Shown piece after piece: positions 32,498 through 44,950 of a DNA stretch of 64,000 bases. Below the pieces are notes generated by a model. The model was not told the DNA's origin. It searched no databases and saw only the letters and a list, made by a program, of their open reading frames with translations. The first letter of the stretch is position 1, and each line of letters begins with the position of its first letter. A program made the translations under genes and the position numbers. The stretch comes from Xylogone sp. PMI_703 (lineage: Eukaryota > Ascomycota > Leotiomycetes), in NCBI GenBank assembly GCA_021399445.1, contig JAJTUQ010000013.1, positions 62,001 through 126,000 on the forward strand, read 5' to 3'.

Positions 32498-33574
32498 GTT
32501 CTTGAATCTGAGACTGAAGAAGCTTATTCATCTAATCTCACCAAACTTCACACTTTTCCAGATGTAGCGGTTCAATATGCAGAAAATACATGGTTAATTC
32601 CATGGAAGGAGAAGCTAATACGTTATTGGATCAATCAGCGCTGTCATTTTGGGGTAATGGTAACCTCTCCGATTGAAGCGTGCCATAGTACTTTAAAGTC
32701 ATATTTACAACGTGGAAATGGAGACTTAAACGAGGTATTTGACAAATTGATCTTATTTTGGAGTGCCCAGCAAAGGGGAATATCTGCAGCTACAGCTCAA
32801 GAACAACTTCGAATCAAACACCGTATCAATATACCACTTTTTGCAACAGTTATTAGTCAAGTTCATGACTACGCTCTTCAAAAGATCTTAGCTGAACAGG
32901 CTAAAATCCCTAGAAATGGGGTCATAATATCTCCTGAAGGGTGTGATTGTACAATCCAAACTTCTATAGGCCTTCCTTGTTACCATACGATATGGAAACG
33001 TCAACAGACCGGAGGTGTAATCTTTTTAGAAGATATACACGCTCACTGGTATTATAATAGGCAGTTTGAGGGTATCATAGCCAATCACAACATTCAGGGG
33101 CCTGTATTGAACCCTCAAACTGTTCGAGGCAAAGGACGGCCAAAAGGAGCCTTTGGTAGAGGTAATAACTCCGATTCAACGATATCTAGCACAAGACGTT
33201 TGCCTTCAGCCTTTGAACTCCCAACTAGTTCAGCTCCTCCAATTATGGAGACTTCAATTCCAAAGACACGTCCTGCAATATTGGAAACAGTTGTTGAAAC
33301 ACCTGTTCAACCAAGAACTGTATCAAACCGCCAACAATATACTACTAGGTTTGGCCTTCAGCGAATCAATAATATTGGTGATACTTATGAGCCTGGGACA
33401 GCGCGTGAAAGGGGTTATCAAGTTGGAATATCGTCAATTTACCACACAGATTCAATTGAGGAAACAGCTATATTAGCTAACAAGGCAATTCAGAGCGATA
33501 AGAGTGTAGAGATGGAGGTGGAGGTGGGAGAATCGCAAAAAACACAAGATTGTATTGAAGTTTTGATGTATTGA
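32498..33574 (+). pseudogene. MULE transposase C-terminal part with SWIM zinc finger
   Basis: Open from the pogo-B target site to a stop at 33574 (358 codons): 'VLESETEEAYSSNL', 'NTWLIPWKEK', 'TSPIEACHSTLKSYL', then the SWIM motif 'CDCTIQTSIGLPCYHTI' (CxC..CxH) and a basic 'GKGRPKGAFG' AT-hook-like run. These are hallmarks of Mutator-like/FAR1-type transposases. The N-terminal catalytic half is missing. A short piece just left of pogo-B (about 30105-30141, '..KTFVKSLVG') joins in frame across the TA and may belong to it. An ATG at 32657 could start a 305-residue protein. Confidence 0.75.
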
Positions 33575-33816
33575 TTTAGCTTAAATATATCGCAGAACTC
33601 AAATTAAAAGGATAACTATAATTACACAAATTACATTGTTAAGTCTCTTCCTACCATACAAACTTGTATGGGAGTGCGAGGTGGTGTGGTGCCTGAGGAT
33701 TTGCACGGTACCGGCCGGTCGCAAGTGGATTTAGGTCTGCCCTTTAACATTCTACCTTTGCGATGGTGCCTTTCTAAAGGAAACCCCAACTGACCACTTT
33801 GTATTGCTATTTTATA
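33575..33816. other. Spacer between MULE remnant and mL46 gene
   Basis: Probably holds the MULE end and the promoter or first exon of the mL46 gene. A possible first exon is 33668-33707 (ATG..CACG) with an intron at 33708-33816 (GTACCG..TTATAG), which joins in frame; this is only a candidate. Confidence 0.3.
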
Positions 33817-34944
33817 GGCTCAACGCGACATCAAAGAGTTTGCTCTGAATGTGTCAAAACCATTTCCCGGACAGCACCAATTCCTCAGAGAACATATGCA
33901 ACAGCTGCTCCATCAACCTCAAAATCCACACCACCACCACCGTCCTCTTCCCCGCTCAGCACCACCACAACACCACCATGCCCATCCAACACTCCTGAGT
34001 ACTCTGTAAAAGCCGCTGTGGTACTCTCCCGGCCACCATTAATCACCGCCACTCAAACTCCCTTCGGATCCGCCTTTTTCTTCTACCAAAACGTCTGAAT
34101 GAGCATCTTGCCATGCCCTTCACCCGTTATTTCTACTTCAAGAAAGATACCCCTGCTGACAACGACTGGAAAATTAAGGCCGCAGAGCGCAATGGCGCTG
34201 CGGCAAGGGAACTCGGTGGGTATCAGGCTTACGGCAAGATGGGCTGGAACGATGAGATTCTTGTGGGGGATGAGAGGAGCAAACCCGGGTATGTTGTGGA
34301 GAAGTTACTTGAGGAGTCAAAGGTTAGAGCCGTGGAAGGGAAGGATGGCGCTGTTAGTATTGTTGGGGAGGACGTTTCTAACGAGGCGAGTGGTGTTGAA
34401 AGGGTTGAGTCTCGGTGGACGGAGGCAGATAAGAAGAAGGACGTCAAGAGGCTGGATAGGAAATTGGCCAAGACGCTATACCTTATTGTGCAGAAGGAAG
34501 GGAAAGGATGGGGGTTTCCTACTGGAGATCTTATCGGGAGAGAGAATTTACATCTGGTATGTTACTCTTCCATAAACCCTCGTTATCTACTTTTCCTGTT
34601 CATTCTACAGTTTTTGGATTTTTAGACTGATTTATCTTCTATTCTAGGCGGCAGAACGTATTCTAGTTCAATCTGCCGGTGTCAGCATGAACACCTGGAT
34701 AGTTGGCCACGCCCCAATTGGCCATCACATTATCAAGTCGTACACCAACCCCGAAACCAAGGTTATTGAGAAAGTAGGGGACAAAGTCTTCTTCATGAAG
34801 GGTAGAATCATGGCCGGACAAGCAGATCTCAAGGGCAACCTGTTTGGACTAACTGATTTCAAGTGGTTGACCAAGAGGGAATTGGAGGAATTCGTTAGCC
34901 CGAAGTACTATAGCAGCATCAGGAACATGCTAGCTGATAGGTAG
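33817..34944 (+). CDS. MRPL17: Mitochondrial ribosomal protein mL46 (MRPL17 type), one frameshift
   Basis: Large-subunit protein of the mitoribosome with a Nudix-like fold. The first part (33817-34093) has an N-terminal region 'QRTYATAA' typical of a mitochondrial presequence end, a Pro/Ser/Thr-rich linker and 'SAFFFYQ'. The expected continuation, 'LNEHLAMPFTRYFYFKKDTP', lies in another frame: one base is missing in the A-run at 34088-34091. The rest is intact: 34113-34556, intron 34557-34647 (GTATGT..TTCTAG), exon 34648-34944, with 'AYGKMGWNDEILVGDE', 'GWGFPTGDLIGRENLHL' and 'WIVGHAPIGHH'. No ATG opens the first part without a further upstream exon. A 247-residue product from the ATG at 34113 is still possible. 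A sequencing error in the homopolymer is as likely as a true lesion. Confidence 0.85.
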
Positions 34945-35888
34945 ATGACTTAAATGCTTGATGATGTGGGAACGACCTGGTTCCGGAGTGGGTTGGATTG
35001 TACAATTATCCGTTTTGCTTGTATAGCATAGCCATTAGAAAGCTGTGGGAAAATAGTTATTGTAACAATTAGATCTCGACTAAGTTTCTTCTGGAACATG
35101 ACACTTTTGGCAATTGAAATGATGAAGACGTTTATGTCACGGCATTTCGTAGATAGGGATGCTGCTATAACATTCTATCTTATTCGAGGATAGACGATGA
35201 AGCAAAAGTTATAAAATTTTTGGTTTATAATGGCTTAGACAATTCTGCTTATGTTCTATAAATGGTTGAAAGTGAGGCTCCAGACCTCCGCAGTACTGAA
35301 CGGATATGTAGAAGATATTGAGGCAACAAAAGGGAAATATTAGATAGGGAAGAACTGGCAAGGACGGAAGGAGGGACTCCAATATTATAAAATTGGAAAC
35401 TGGCCTCAAAGAATCGAGATGGCCCAAGGATAGAGCTTAAAGAAAGCAGAATGGAGAGAAAGGCCGGAACGTTAGTGATACACGGTTAGTTCACGAAATT
35501 GACACGCTGAGGGTAATTATCAGAATAGTATTGGCAGCACTAAAAAGACTACAAGATTTGTCTGGGAGCTGCCAGAAGAGAGAGCATGCAATCCGGGACA
35601 TTTACGCCTTCATAACTGCCGATGGCATCGCGATTTGCCAGTCCTTATGGTATATCCCACAACTTGATGTTTGCCATCCATGATTTTTATTGCCTGTATT
35701 TGTATAGTTAGAAGGGGAAAAAAAAGGGAATTAGGTGGCATGTCACCTTTGTGGCGTGCAAATGAACGGCTGATGCTCTCTTTAGAGCATTGTTACTAAC
35801 ATCGCTATAACTCTAACAAAACTTGAAACATTATTGGCGTCTCCTTTTATCATATGGAGACCAAATATTGAAGAGGCATATCGTAATC
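34945..35888. other. Intergenic, no gene recognised
   Basis: The 3' ends of the mL46 and nuclease genes converge here. Only short ORFs without recognisable domains (for example 35209-35427 minus). Confidence 0.5.
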
Positions 35889-37947
35889 TTATGTGGAATT
35901 ATCATCCAAGTCTAATACACTCTCTTGTGAAGCTGTGACCCTGAGTTTATTCGCGCAAATCTTCCAGAATAAGCTAGCGGTCGAGGGAAGCATTGTACAT
36001 TTTTGATGATAGGTTTGGCCCTTAGATGTTGGTGATGAAGAGTTGAGTTGCATTGAATAGAAACTCCCAGGCGCATCGTCTCGAGAATATTGTTCCGTAG
36101 ACAATACCCCCGCTTCAGGAATGGTGGTAATATTGGAGTCAGGAGCTTTGGCACGTATTCTTTGTTTAGTTCGTCGAGCGATGCCTTTGATACTTTTGGC
36201 AGGTCCTGTCTTCATGCTCAATTCAGATCGAAGGTAGATATTGGTAACTGGAGAATCACCTCTCCTATTATGAAAAAGATCATCTTGGCCAGCGAGTCTC
36301 TGATCATCGGATATTGAGTTTTCGGAGACATCCATAACTCGTCCACGTTGGATTAATTCAGTATAAAGTTTGGCAGAAGCCTTCAGAAACAATTCTGCTG
36401 TCATCCAGGCTGCAGCATAATTAGATATGTGCGGGAGTCATTATATATGAAGCTACATACCGTCAAATCCAGCTTCATGTTCCTTGCCAGTGGATGCATT
36501 ATATGATAGATGCTTATCGTCTAGCAATATAGTTGGGATAACTATTTCTTGAACGGGTATAATAAATCCTTTAAATTTGCGCTTGGAGTCAGTCATTGAA
36601 TCCATTTCGTATGTAGCAAGGAATCTCGTGTCAATAATGAAGGGAAAGAGGGAGCGGATACCTTGCTTAAAATCAGCGATAGTTAGAGGTAGCTCTCTAA
36701 CAAAAGAACTGTAGAGAAAGACTAAATCCGTGAATATGTTGTGACCAACAATGATATGCTTCTTATCCTTAAGAGCTTGTGTAATTCGCTTAATCTTAAG
36801 TTCAGTTTGCTTCAGATCTTCTTCGTACGTCTTGCTCTTCTTATTACAGTACCATTGGGGATCGATGCCAGCTAGATCACCGCCGGTTAAAGCGTTAAAT
36901 AAATATCTAAGACCTAGTATCATATTAGTACGCATCAATGTGTGAGGGTCCTACATACCTCTCTGCTCAATAATATTCTTATTGAGTCGTTCTTGCTCCC
37001 CATCTAGACGCTGTGAGTAGTTAATATATTTGCCTAGGTTAAAACTACTCCAGGTATCCAGTATATACCCTTGCCATGATAGCTGCAAGGCCAACTATTA
37101 TCGATTGATTACCTACCTTTGCTTTGTCTTCTTGGCTTAGTCTTCTTAGCTGAAGGAATTCTCCATGGCAGCCCTGGAATACTTCAATATGGGGAAACTC
37201 ATTTCGAACCAACTGATATATCAGCCGTCGTTGGTATCCCATTCAATGAACCATCCGGATTCCGGATATTATGAAAGGACTTGGCCGACTTCCTAATTAT
37301 CAGTATAATCTATTGGTTTAGAGCTCAAAGACCTACAGATCTTTTCTGCTCCCACTGCTGGATGCCTTGTCTAACCTTCTGGTAAAACTCTATATCCATT
37401 TTACTCTCAAGGACTAGATCTTCTTTATCTGCATGCTTCGTTCTCTCTTTCTCGGAAGTTCTCTCGAATTTCAGCTTCTTCTAAGTGAGAGAGATATGGG
37501 ATTCCACGCGAAAAAACCTTGCCGAAATCCAAGCCGTTCCTCAGGAGAAAGCCACAGGCCTCACTTGAGAAGCCGAATACACGATCCTCGCAATATCTCT
37601 TTGGGATCTCAGAGACGAGAGAGCTTACGTATATGTTGTAGGGCTTAGCACGATAGTATCCTGTAAATGATCTATCTTAGTGGGTTTGTAGAGCATAGTT
37701 GATGATACCTACCACGCTCTAAATCTTCGTCCACGCATGTAAGACCCCATTGAAGAATTTGAAATATTTCTGCTCCTTCCATCACTTGTTCATATACTTC
37801 CTGCAAATTTTTCTTGGAAGAATTGGGACCGAGGATGGTTGTATTTATACCGCTCATCTCGAGATCCATCGTCACAAATCTTGCACCTGCGATATCTTGT
37901 AAGATATTCAGCAGGTTGAGTTTGAAATTAATTTTGTCAATATCCAT
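35889..37947 (-). pseudogene. CAF1/PARN-type 3'-5' exoribonuclease, two 1-nt frameshifts
   Basis: DEDD-family nuclease that trims RNA 3' ends (PARN; the S. pombe relative is Triman). Exons are 37947-37713, 37660-37337, 37288-37117, 37010-36959, 36913-36461 and 36409-35889; all five introns have proper ends. Motifs are 'FVTMDLEMSG' (Asp-Glu of ExoI), 'IIVGHNIFTDLVFLY' (ExoII), 'FIIDTRFLA' and 'HEAGFDAWMTA' (ExoIII). Two frameshifts break it, each one extra base: in 'CGAGAAAGAGAG' in exon 2 (about 37455-37470), and in the GGG of exon 3 (about 37240), before 'YQRRLIYQLV'. Everything else, including splice phases, is coherent, so the lesions are recent or are sequence errors. The gene lies 290 bp from a pogo-A insertion. 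Confidence 0.8.
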
Positions 37948-38239
37948 TGTCCTAAATACGTCTCAAAGGCAATTAATTGTTGAAACAGTGTGCATAGCAA
38001 GACAAAAGCTTGACCAATTTGCGTGGATCTGTCGTTATACAGTGCACACGAAATTGAAGAAAGATCAAAACAATGCTGGATCGGGATGAATTATAAAGTG
38101 AAAAGAACGAAAGCGATTAGAAAAGGTTGAGATATTGTCGAAAAAAGCACCAATGTTAACATTGGTTACTGACAAGGTGAGAAGGTTTCTATGGTAACTT
38201 GCTGCTTTGAGAGAAGGCATACACCCTGAAAGAGTGTTA
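37948..38239. other. Upstream region of the nuclease gene
   Basis: Non-coding as far as visible; it should contain the nuclease promoter. Pogo-A begins at 38240 after a TA. Confidence 0.5.
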
Positions 38240-40389
38240 CGCGTATTCCCGGCAACTTTCCCACTCCGGCAACTTTCCCACTTTTTTACCCCTGACCACC
38301 ACACTTCAACCACCAATATGAAAGTCAACGAAGCTTCAATTCAAGAGACGATTGCAGATTTGAAATCGCAAAAGAAGCCTAATTTTAGTGCTACAGCTAA
38401 AAAGTATAACCTTAAGCGCACTACCCTTGCAAAGCGATACAACGATCAACACACCTCCATAAGGACTACCATGTCTACCCATAGACAACGACTCAACAAC
38501 ACCCAAGAGAATGTTCTAATCAAGCATATTAACTATCTTACCGATCGAGGAATACCACCGACCAGTCAGATTGTTCATAATTTGGCGGAGGAGATTATAC
38601 AAGGGCCTGTAGGGAAGAACTGGGTAGGGGATTTTGTGAAGCGCCATAAGGAGGAGATTATTAGTGTTTATTTGAGGAATATGGACTTCCATAGAGTTAA
38701 ATCCGAATATAAACCGATATTTAAGCATTTCTATCAATTAGTTAAATGTTGTTTCATCTGTTGTGAGCTAGTATATATCTCAATAATCAGTTACTAACTG
38801 AAGTCCATATAATTATCCTCTGGCATCGAAAAACATCGCATTCGGCCTGAAAATATATACAATATCGATGAAAAGGGGTTCTTACTAGGCTTTATGAAGT
38901 CTTCTAAACGAGTTATGACGGTTAGAGCCCTCAAATCCGGTAGAGTTCACAGTACGCAAGATAGAAGTAAAGAGTTCCTTACTATACTGGCATACATCTC
39001 AGCGACCGGGAAAGCTCTCCCACCAGGCCTCATATATCAAGGGGAATCAGAAGACCTTCGATCTAATTGGTAAAAGACCTAAAACCTAATGATAAGGCCT
39101 TTTTTACCACTTCAGCCAATAAGTAAAGTTATGACGCTGTAGGCTACCGATGGCTCGAACAAGTATTTGAGCCTTATACTAAAGCTCAAGCTAATGGAAA
39201 ATATCATTTATTGATTATTAATAAACATTCTAGCCATGTTAATATGCGTTTTATTGATTTTGCGGACAGCCACAAGGTAATTGTGATGGTTCTCCCGCCC
39301 CATACCACACATCGCTTACAGCCTCTAGATGTTAACTTATTCCTTCCATTAGCTCTGGCTTATTCAGACGAACAAGATAGGCTAATGCAAGACGGGAATA
39401 AAAGAATTTCTATATCAAAAGCTCTATTTTAAGGCATGTTTTGGCCTTCCTGGCTACAAAGTTTCACAGTTACAAATATTACTTCAACTTTCGAGAAGAC
39501 TAGCATATGGCCAATTGAGCCTTCTATTATGATTAAAAAGCTATTTCTAAAGCCAGATACGCCTTGCACAACAAGCCAGCCAATCCTAACCACTCCTATA
39601 ACATGTAGAGATATTCGACGTATGCAAAAGTTGTATATACGTAGCCCCTCCTCCACTAAGCTACAACATATTATGAACGCCAATTATAGGCTCTCAGCAG
39701 AACTCAGTATTGCTCAACACTCTAATAAAGGCCTAATTAGAGCTCTAAACTTACAAAAAAAGAAGAGTACACGCTCTCAACGTCTTAATCTCTATGGAGA
39801 AAAGGTAAATGAAGCCCAGTGGTTCAGTACAGAACAACTGCTCAAAGCTAAGGCCTTATTAGCTGAAAAGGAAGCTCAAGAAGAAGCCAAAAAGGAAGCT
39901 ATAATAGCTAAAAGGCTAGCCGCAAAGAATAGACGCGAGCAATTAGAAGTAGAGAAGGTTAGAAAGCAATTAGAACGACAGCTAGTTAAAGAGCAAAAAG
40001 CTAAGGAAGCTCTACTCAAAAAGCAAGCCAGGGAAGAAGCGCAAATGCAGAAGGCCTTGGAAAGACAGCTCCTGGCCACTCAAAGGAAAGCTAAAAAGGC
40101 TATTACACGCAGGAAAGCTGCACCAAAGGCTTCCTAAGTGGGTATTATGGTGTTATTGGCACAGGTGGGGTATGGAGGCGATTTTCATCGGGCGCACAAT
40201 TACACAACAACATACGTAATATCTAATATTTAATGAGTGTATTGTATTCTATATATTGTAATATAGCTAATTTATTAATTTCGAAGCAATTGGAGCTTTC
40301 GTTGTTGAGCTATAATATTTGGAAGTGTGGTGGTGTTCATTCCGAAAGTGGGAAATTTGCCGGAGTGGGAAAGTTGCCGGGAAAACTAG
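38240..40389 (+). mobile_element. Pogo-A transposon copy 2, full length, RIP-like mutated
   Basis: Same inverted repeats as copy 1 (CCCGGCAACTTTCCCACTCC at both ends) with a TA duplication at 38238-38239 and 40390-40391. It is 2150 bp and uninterrupted. It ends about 195 bp from the 3' end of the ABC transporter gene. Confidence 0.92.
38318..40137 (+). pseudogene. Pogo-A transposase copy 2, broken by stops
   Basis: Closely similar to the copy at 14037-19245, with the same intron. Compared with it, many positions carry A where copy 1 has G (for example 'GAACCTGGTGAT' becomes 'AAACCTAATGAT'; the TGG before 'GMFWPSW' becomes TAA). A one-base loss near 39070 also shifts the frame. Open pieces remain at 38318-38797, 39211-39432 and 39436-40137. 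The second catalytic Asp motif 'VDGHSSH' is changed to 'INKHSSH'. Confidence 0.85.
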
Positions 40390-40584
40390 TATGCGCCGAG
40401 AAGAGAAAATGAAGCTAGTAAATCTTCCTTATCTATTGAATTTGTTTCTAATCTGAGTGTAATAGAAATACGAGCACATTATTAAAATACCCAAAGGGTA
40501 ATTTCAAACCCAGACAATTCCACAACATAGAGAAAATAAGAGATGAGTATTAAAGAGAGAGTGGGTTAGTGGAGTTATGCATCC

Positions 40585-43500
40585 TTATTCAGCAGTCTTG
40601 CTCCTCTTAGTCCTCAGCTTCATCAATCCAAACACTAATGCATAACTGCTGAACACGAACAACGCCACAATCCCTGTATCTCTCCATCCATCGCTGTACT
40701 TAGGCAGATTGACCGTCTTTAGATAGTCACTGCCCGTTCTGTACTGACAGACACGGCATTGCTGTGTAGCATCGGGGTTCACAAGGTTAGCTAATTCACC
40801 CAGTGGACCAGCAAGGTAGTTTGCAAGGTACTCGCCGCAAGTCTGGTTCGACGGTGGGTTGAATGTAGCGAACTCCTGCTCTTTGCAGACGACAGGGACA
40901 TCGTAGGTGGTGAAAACAAGGAGGGAACCGATGAGGTAGTTGAAAGGATTGAGATAGTAGATCCAATATCGCCAGAAGGTTTGAATTTGAGCATAAGGGA
41001 CAAGGACACCGCAAAAAGAGACCATGGTACCGAGAATGAGGGGGTTAGCCAGGGCAGCGAAGACCGCATTCGGTGCGTAAGCTGCAATGAATTGTCCGAT
41101 ACCAGTGTAGAGGAACTCGTACAAAAACATGACGAAGAAAGTTACGCCTGCACGGCTGGACTCAGATGGTAGGCCAGCAGTGTAGTACCAACATACATAG
41201 TAGAGGACGGCGCAAATAATCAGGTAAGGTACCTCAGATACAATCAAGCCAGTGACAAATGCAATCCAGGAGTACATCTTGGATTTCTTCTCTCGAGCTT
41301 CATAGATATCTCTTCTATTAATGAAGAGAGGTTGAAGTTGAGCTAAGACACCGGGAGCAACGAAGATGAAGTTGAAAACTGTGAAGAGTCGGAGTTGGAG
41401 ATCACGAATGCCGTGGCCAATCTTCCAGAAGGAGAAACCGTTAAAGAGTGCAGAGCTGATATGGAGAGCAAATTTGTTGTTGACATAGTCCGTATTGCGC
41501 CAGATAGAGATAATCATGCGGTAGGTCACAATCTTGATCTGATCCCATAGGGGCATCGCGAACTCGTAGCCATCATCGTGGGTTCCAGATGGTTTAGATG
41601 CAACATCTGCAATGATATTATCAAGTTCCTTGGTCACATCCTGATATTCCGGTGATTCTAGCCAGATCTTGTTCCAGTCTTTGCCTTGGGACAATGATCC
41701 AGATACCACGTCGATCATATGCTCAGCAGGATTGGCTTCCTTGGGGCAAGGAGCATCATATCGTGCGAAGTAATCTGTAAGAGTCTTGGCATCTTTTCCA
41801 ATATCACCAAAATATACAGTCTTTCCTCCATTGGCGAGCAGTAACAGGCTGTCAAACTGCTTGAACAATTGCGCACTAGGTTGATGGATGGTTACCAGAA
41901 CAGCTTGGCCTACATCGGCTAACTTTCGCAAGAATCGGACAGTATTATAAGCAGATTGACCATCGAGACCGGAAGTAGGTTCATCCAAGAAGATCAAGAT
42001 ACTAGGCTTGGACACAAGTTCAACACCAATCGTTAATCTCTTTCTCTGTTCAACAGAAAGACCATTTCCAGGAGTACCAATAAGGGTATTCTCAATATCT
42101 TGCATTTCCAGAAGATCAATGATTGTATCGACATACTTCAGCTTCTCTTCCCTTGGAGTAGTGCGAGATTGTCTGAGGAGGGCAGAGAATTCGAGGGCTT
42201 CTCTAACAGTAGCAAAGGGTTCATGAACATCAAGTTGTTCGCAGTAACCAGCTGAACGTTGGAAACTAACAGAGAGCGGACGACCATCAACAAGAATAGA
42301 GCCATGGATTGTACCTTCCGTTTTTCGTTGAGCAAGAACATCGAGTAAGGTGGTCTTTCCAGCCCCAGATGATCCCATGAGTGCGCCGAGTTGACCTGGC
42401 TTGACCCAGCCTTGGACATTATCAAGCAAGACTCGATCACCAGATGGTGTGTTGACCGTGTATGTGAGATTCTTCCAGGTGAAAACAGATGTATTCCGAA
42501 TCAATTGATCATCGACGTTAGTAGCGTCCGAGTCAGATGCAGGGCGGCTGATCTCATCTCTCTTTTCGGAAGTTGGCTGGGCTTCTTCATCGTTGGGTTG
42601 GATGGCAGGCATGGCTTTCTTAGCCTTCTCACGAGGAACCAAGAGAGAACCACCATTACCACCCCTAGTAGTCCATCTAGATGTTGCAATGATGGTAATC
42701 GCAACGAACAAAACCCACCAGGCCCAAATTATGCCAAAGTTTCTCCAGAGATCTGAATGGCTATAGCTCAGACTTGCCAAATAGTCATCGCCGGTAAGGC
42801 TGGTAGCTCCAGGGCGTGCACCACCAACACCAGCACATGATTGGAAAGCTGGGTCACCATATCCAGGGCCATTTGGTACCAAGTTGTTGCCCACGCAAGG
42901 AATTATTGTGTTGTGGAACTCATTAGATAGGATTGCTGAGAAGCCATATGCAAGAGGGTTGATCCAGTAAATCCACACAAACCCTAAGATAATATTAGCA
43001 TAAGACATTGAAAGGATATTATTCAGAAGGCTTACAAGGATGCATAAGGGGTTTTTGAATCATGTAGCCAGTGTACATGATGGATGCACTAATAACCAGA
43101 CCGGAAACTTTACTAGCGCCATCGAATGTTGAGAACGCAGCACCGATAGCTCTAAACAGTGCGGTCATACACATGGCCGTGCTGAATACCAGAATCCAGA
43201 ATGTGAAAAATGAACCGGCATCCGTTTTAAGACCGACCATGAAGTAAAGTACAATCGAGAACTGAGACACTAGTATGAGTAAAACTGGGATATCAGCCGA
43301 TATCTGAGCAATACAGAAGGCTCCTGGGTGGTACAGTGCGAACCGCTTATGCTTAATCAGGACAGGACGACCAGTGAACGAATCGGTAACCTCGGACATT
43401 GTGAGAAGAGAATTGAAGAGCAGAGCAAAAAAGAGTGCGCCAGACTTGAGGAAAAGACCACCAGAGTTGTTGGGTGCATTGTAGAAGAGGGATCCAGAAA

Positions 43501-44950
43501 TGAGAGCCTGTGCCAATGTAGAACCTTGTTTAATGAAGAATGTCGGCTTGTCACCCCAGAGAATCTGGTATTGACGGGTAATGCATGCTTTCACTTGTGT
43601 TGTAAAGGAGGCGGTCAAAGGCGATTTCTTTGGTAGACTTGGATGCTTCTCATATTTGACACCTTCCTTGAAATCCTCGGTATAACCTCTAGCAAGGTCA
43701 GTAGTAGGAAAGTCGGATTCGGTTTCCATCTGGGCCATAATTGGGGATTCCTGATAGCGGGAGCGAACATCCGCGGCCGTCCTTGGGAATCGATCCTCAA
43801 ACCCTTCTCTAATCTTTCTCTCCGTGGGCACCGTAACACCAGTCAGGAAATCAGCCACGTTGGCCGAGTCATCACAGATAAATCCAAGGTCTTCCATAAA
43901 TGGCCGCGCCTGCTTCATAGGACCATAGTATATCTCCTTGCCCTCGTCGAGGATCAAAACCTTGTCGAAGAGATTGTAGATACCATTTCCAGCTTGGTAA
44001 AGAGTAACAATAGACGCGAGACCGAAAATATCAGTCATAGCCCGTACTACTCTGGTGTATTCCAGTGCAGTGCTTGCATCCAAGCCTCTGGTACTGTTGT
44101 CCCAGCAGAACACGCTCCCCCTAGTTGCCATACATTCGATAATACTGACTCGCTTTCGTTCACCACCAGAGACACCACGTACATATTCGTTTCCAACTTT
44201 CGTGTCATGTGTGTGAGAGATACCCATTGACTCAAGTAGAAATTCCCTGTTCTTCTTCTGGAATTCCACCGCATTTGCCATGTTGGAAGGGATATGATAA
44301 GGAATCTTCATTCTGGTAGCAAAGTCGATGGTCTGGCCTACAGTTAGAGTTGGGAAGAACAATTCCTCCTCAGTGTTCATAACAATCTGGCCTCGATACT
44401 GCTCTGCCTCTTTATGATTGAGAGAACCAAACATGACATCTCCTTCAACAGAAGCATACGCGCTCCTGTCATTTGCCAGCATTTTCAACAGCGTTGTGCA
44501 TCCAGATCCAGGTCTACCTAGCACCAACAACATCTCTCCTGGCTTCACACATCCGTGAGTATTATCCAGAATCGTCCTTAGTGAAGTAGTTCCATGTCGA
44601 GCCTCCTTTATAGCCCGAAGGACATTGAACTGAGATCCCACGTTCTCGTTGATGGCGGCATCAGCACCGACTCCCTTGACGGTTAGGTTCTTCCAAGTAA
44701 CACCGAGTTTGCGTGGCTTTGCTGAATCCTTATCAGACTGCTCCTTGAAACCCTTAACCTCATCATACAACTTCCAGTCAGAGTTAGACCTAATTGGAGC
44801 GCCTTCATCTTCACTATCATCGTAGTTGACATGATGGCTAGCAGAGCGACGAGATGAGGTTTTGGTGAGTGTTCGGAAGAAGGAGCCTGTTCGAGACCCC
44901 GTCTTGACTACAGAGGTGAAACCCAGAGCATCAGGTGATGAGGGTTCCAT
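40585..44950 (-). CDS. Full-size PDR-type ABC transporter (ABCG), intact
   Basis: Exons are 44950-43036 and 42983-40585, with a 52-nt intron (GTAAGC..CTTAG) inside the first membrane domain; 1437 residues. The order is (NBD-TMD)x2. NBD1 has a Walker A 'GRPGSGCT' near 145 with Cys in place of Lys, signature 'VSGGERKR' near 260 and '[12 protein letters not shown]'. NBD2 has a canonical 'GSSGAGKT', the altered signature 'LSVEQRKR' and '[12 protein letters not shown]'. This asymmetric set of degenerate sites is diagnostic of fungal PDR pumps, which export azoles, plant defence compounds and other hydrophobic drugs through the plasma membrane. Two membrane domains of about six helices flank a linker near the splice site. 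The substrate is not predictable. AtrB/BcatrB-like pumps are the nearest group I recognise. Confidence 0.93.

Noticed and set aside
42008..42756. ORFs opposite the ABC transporter
   Set aside because: Shadows of the conserved NBD2 region.
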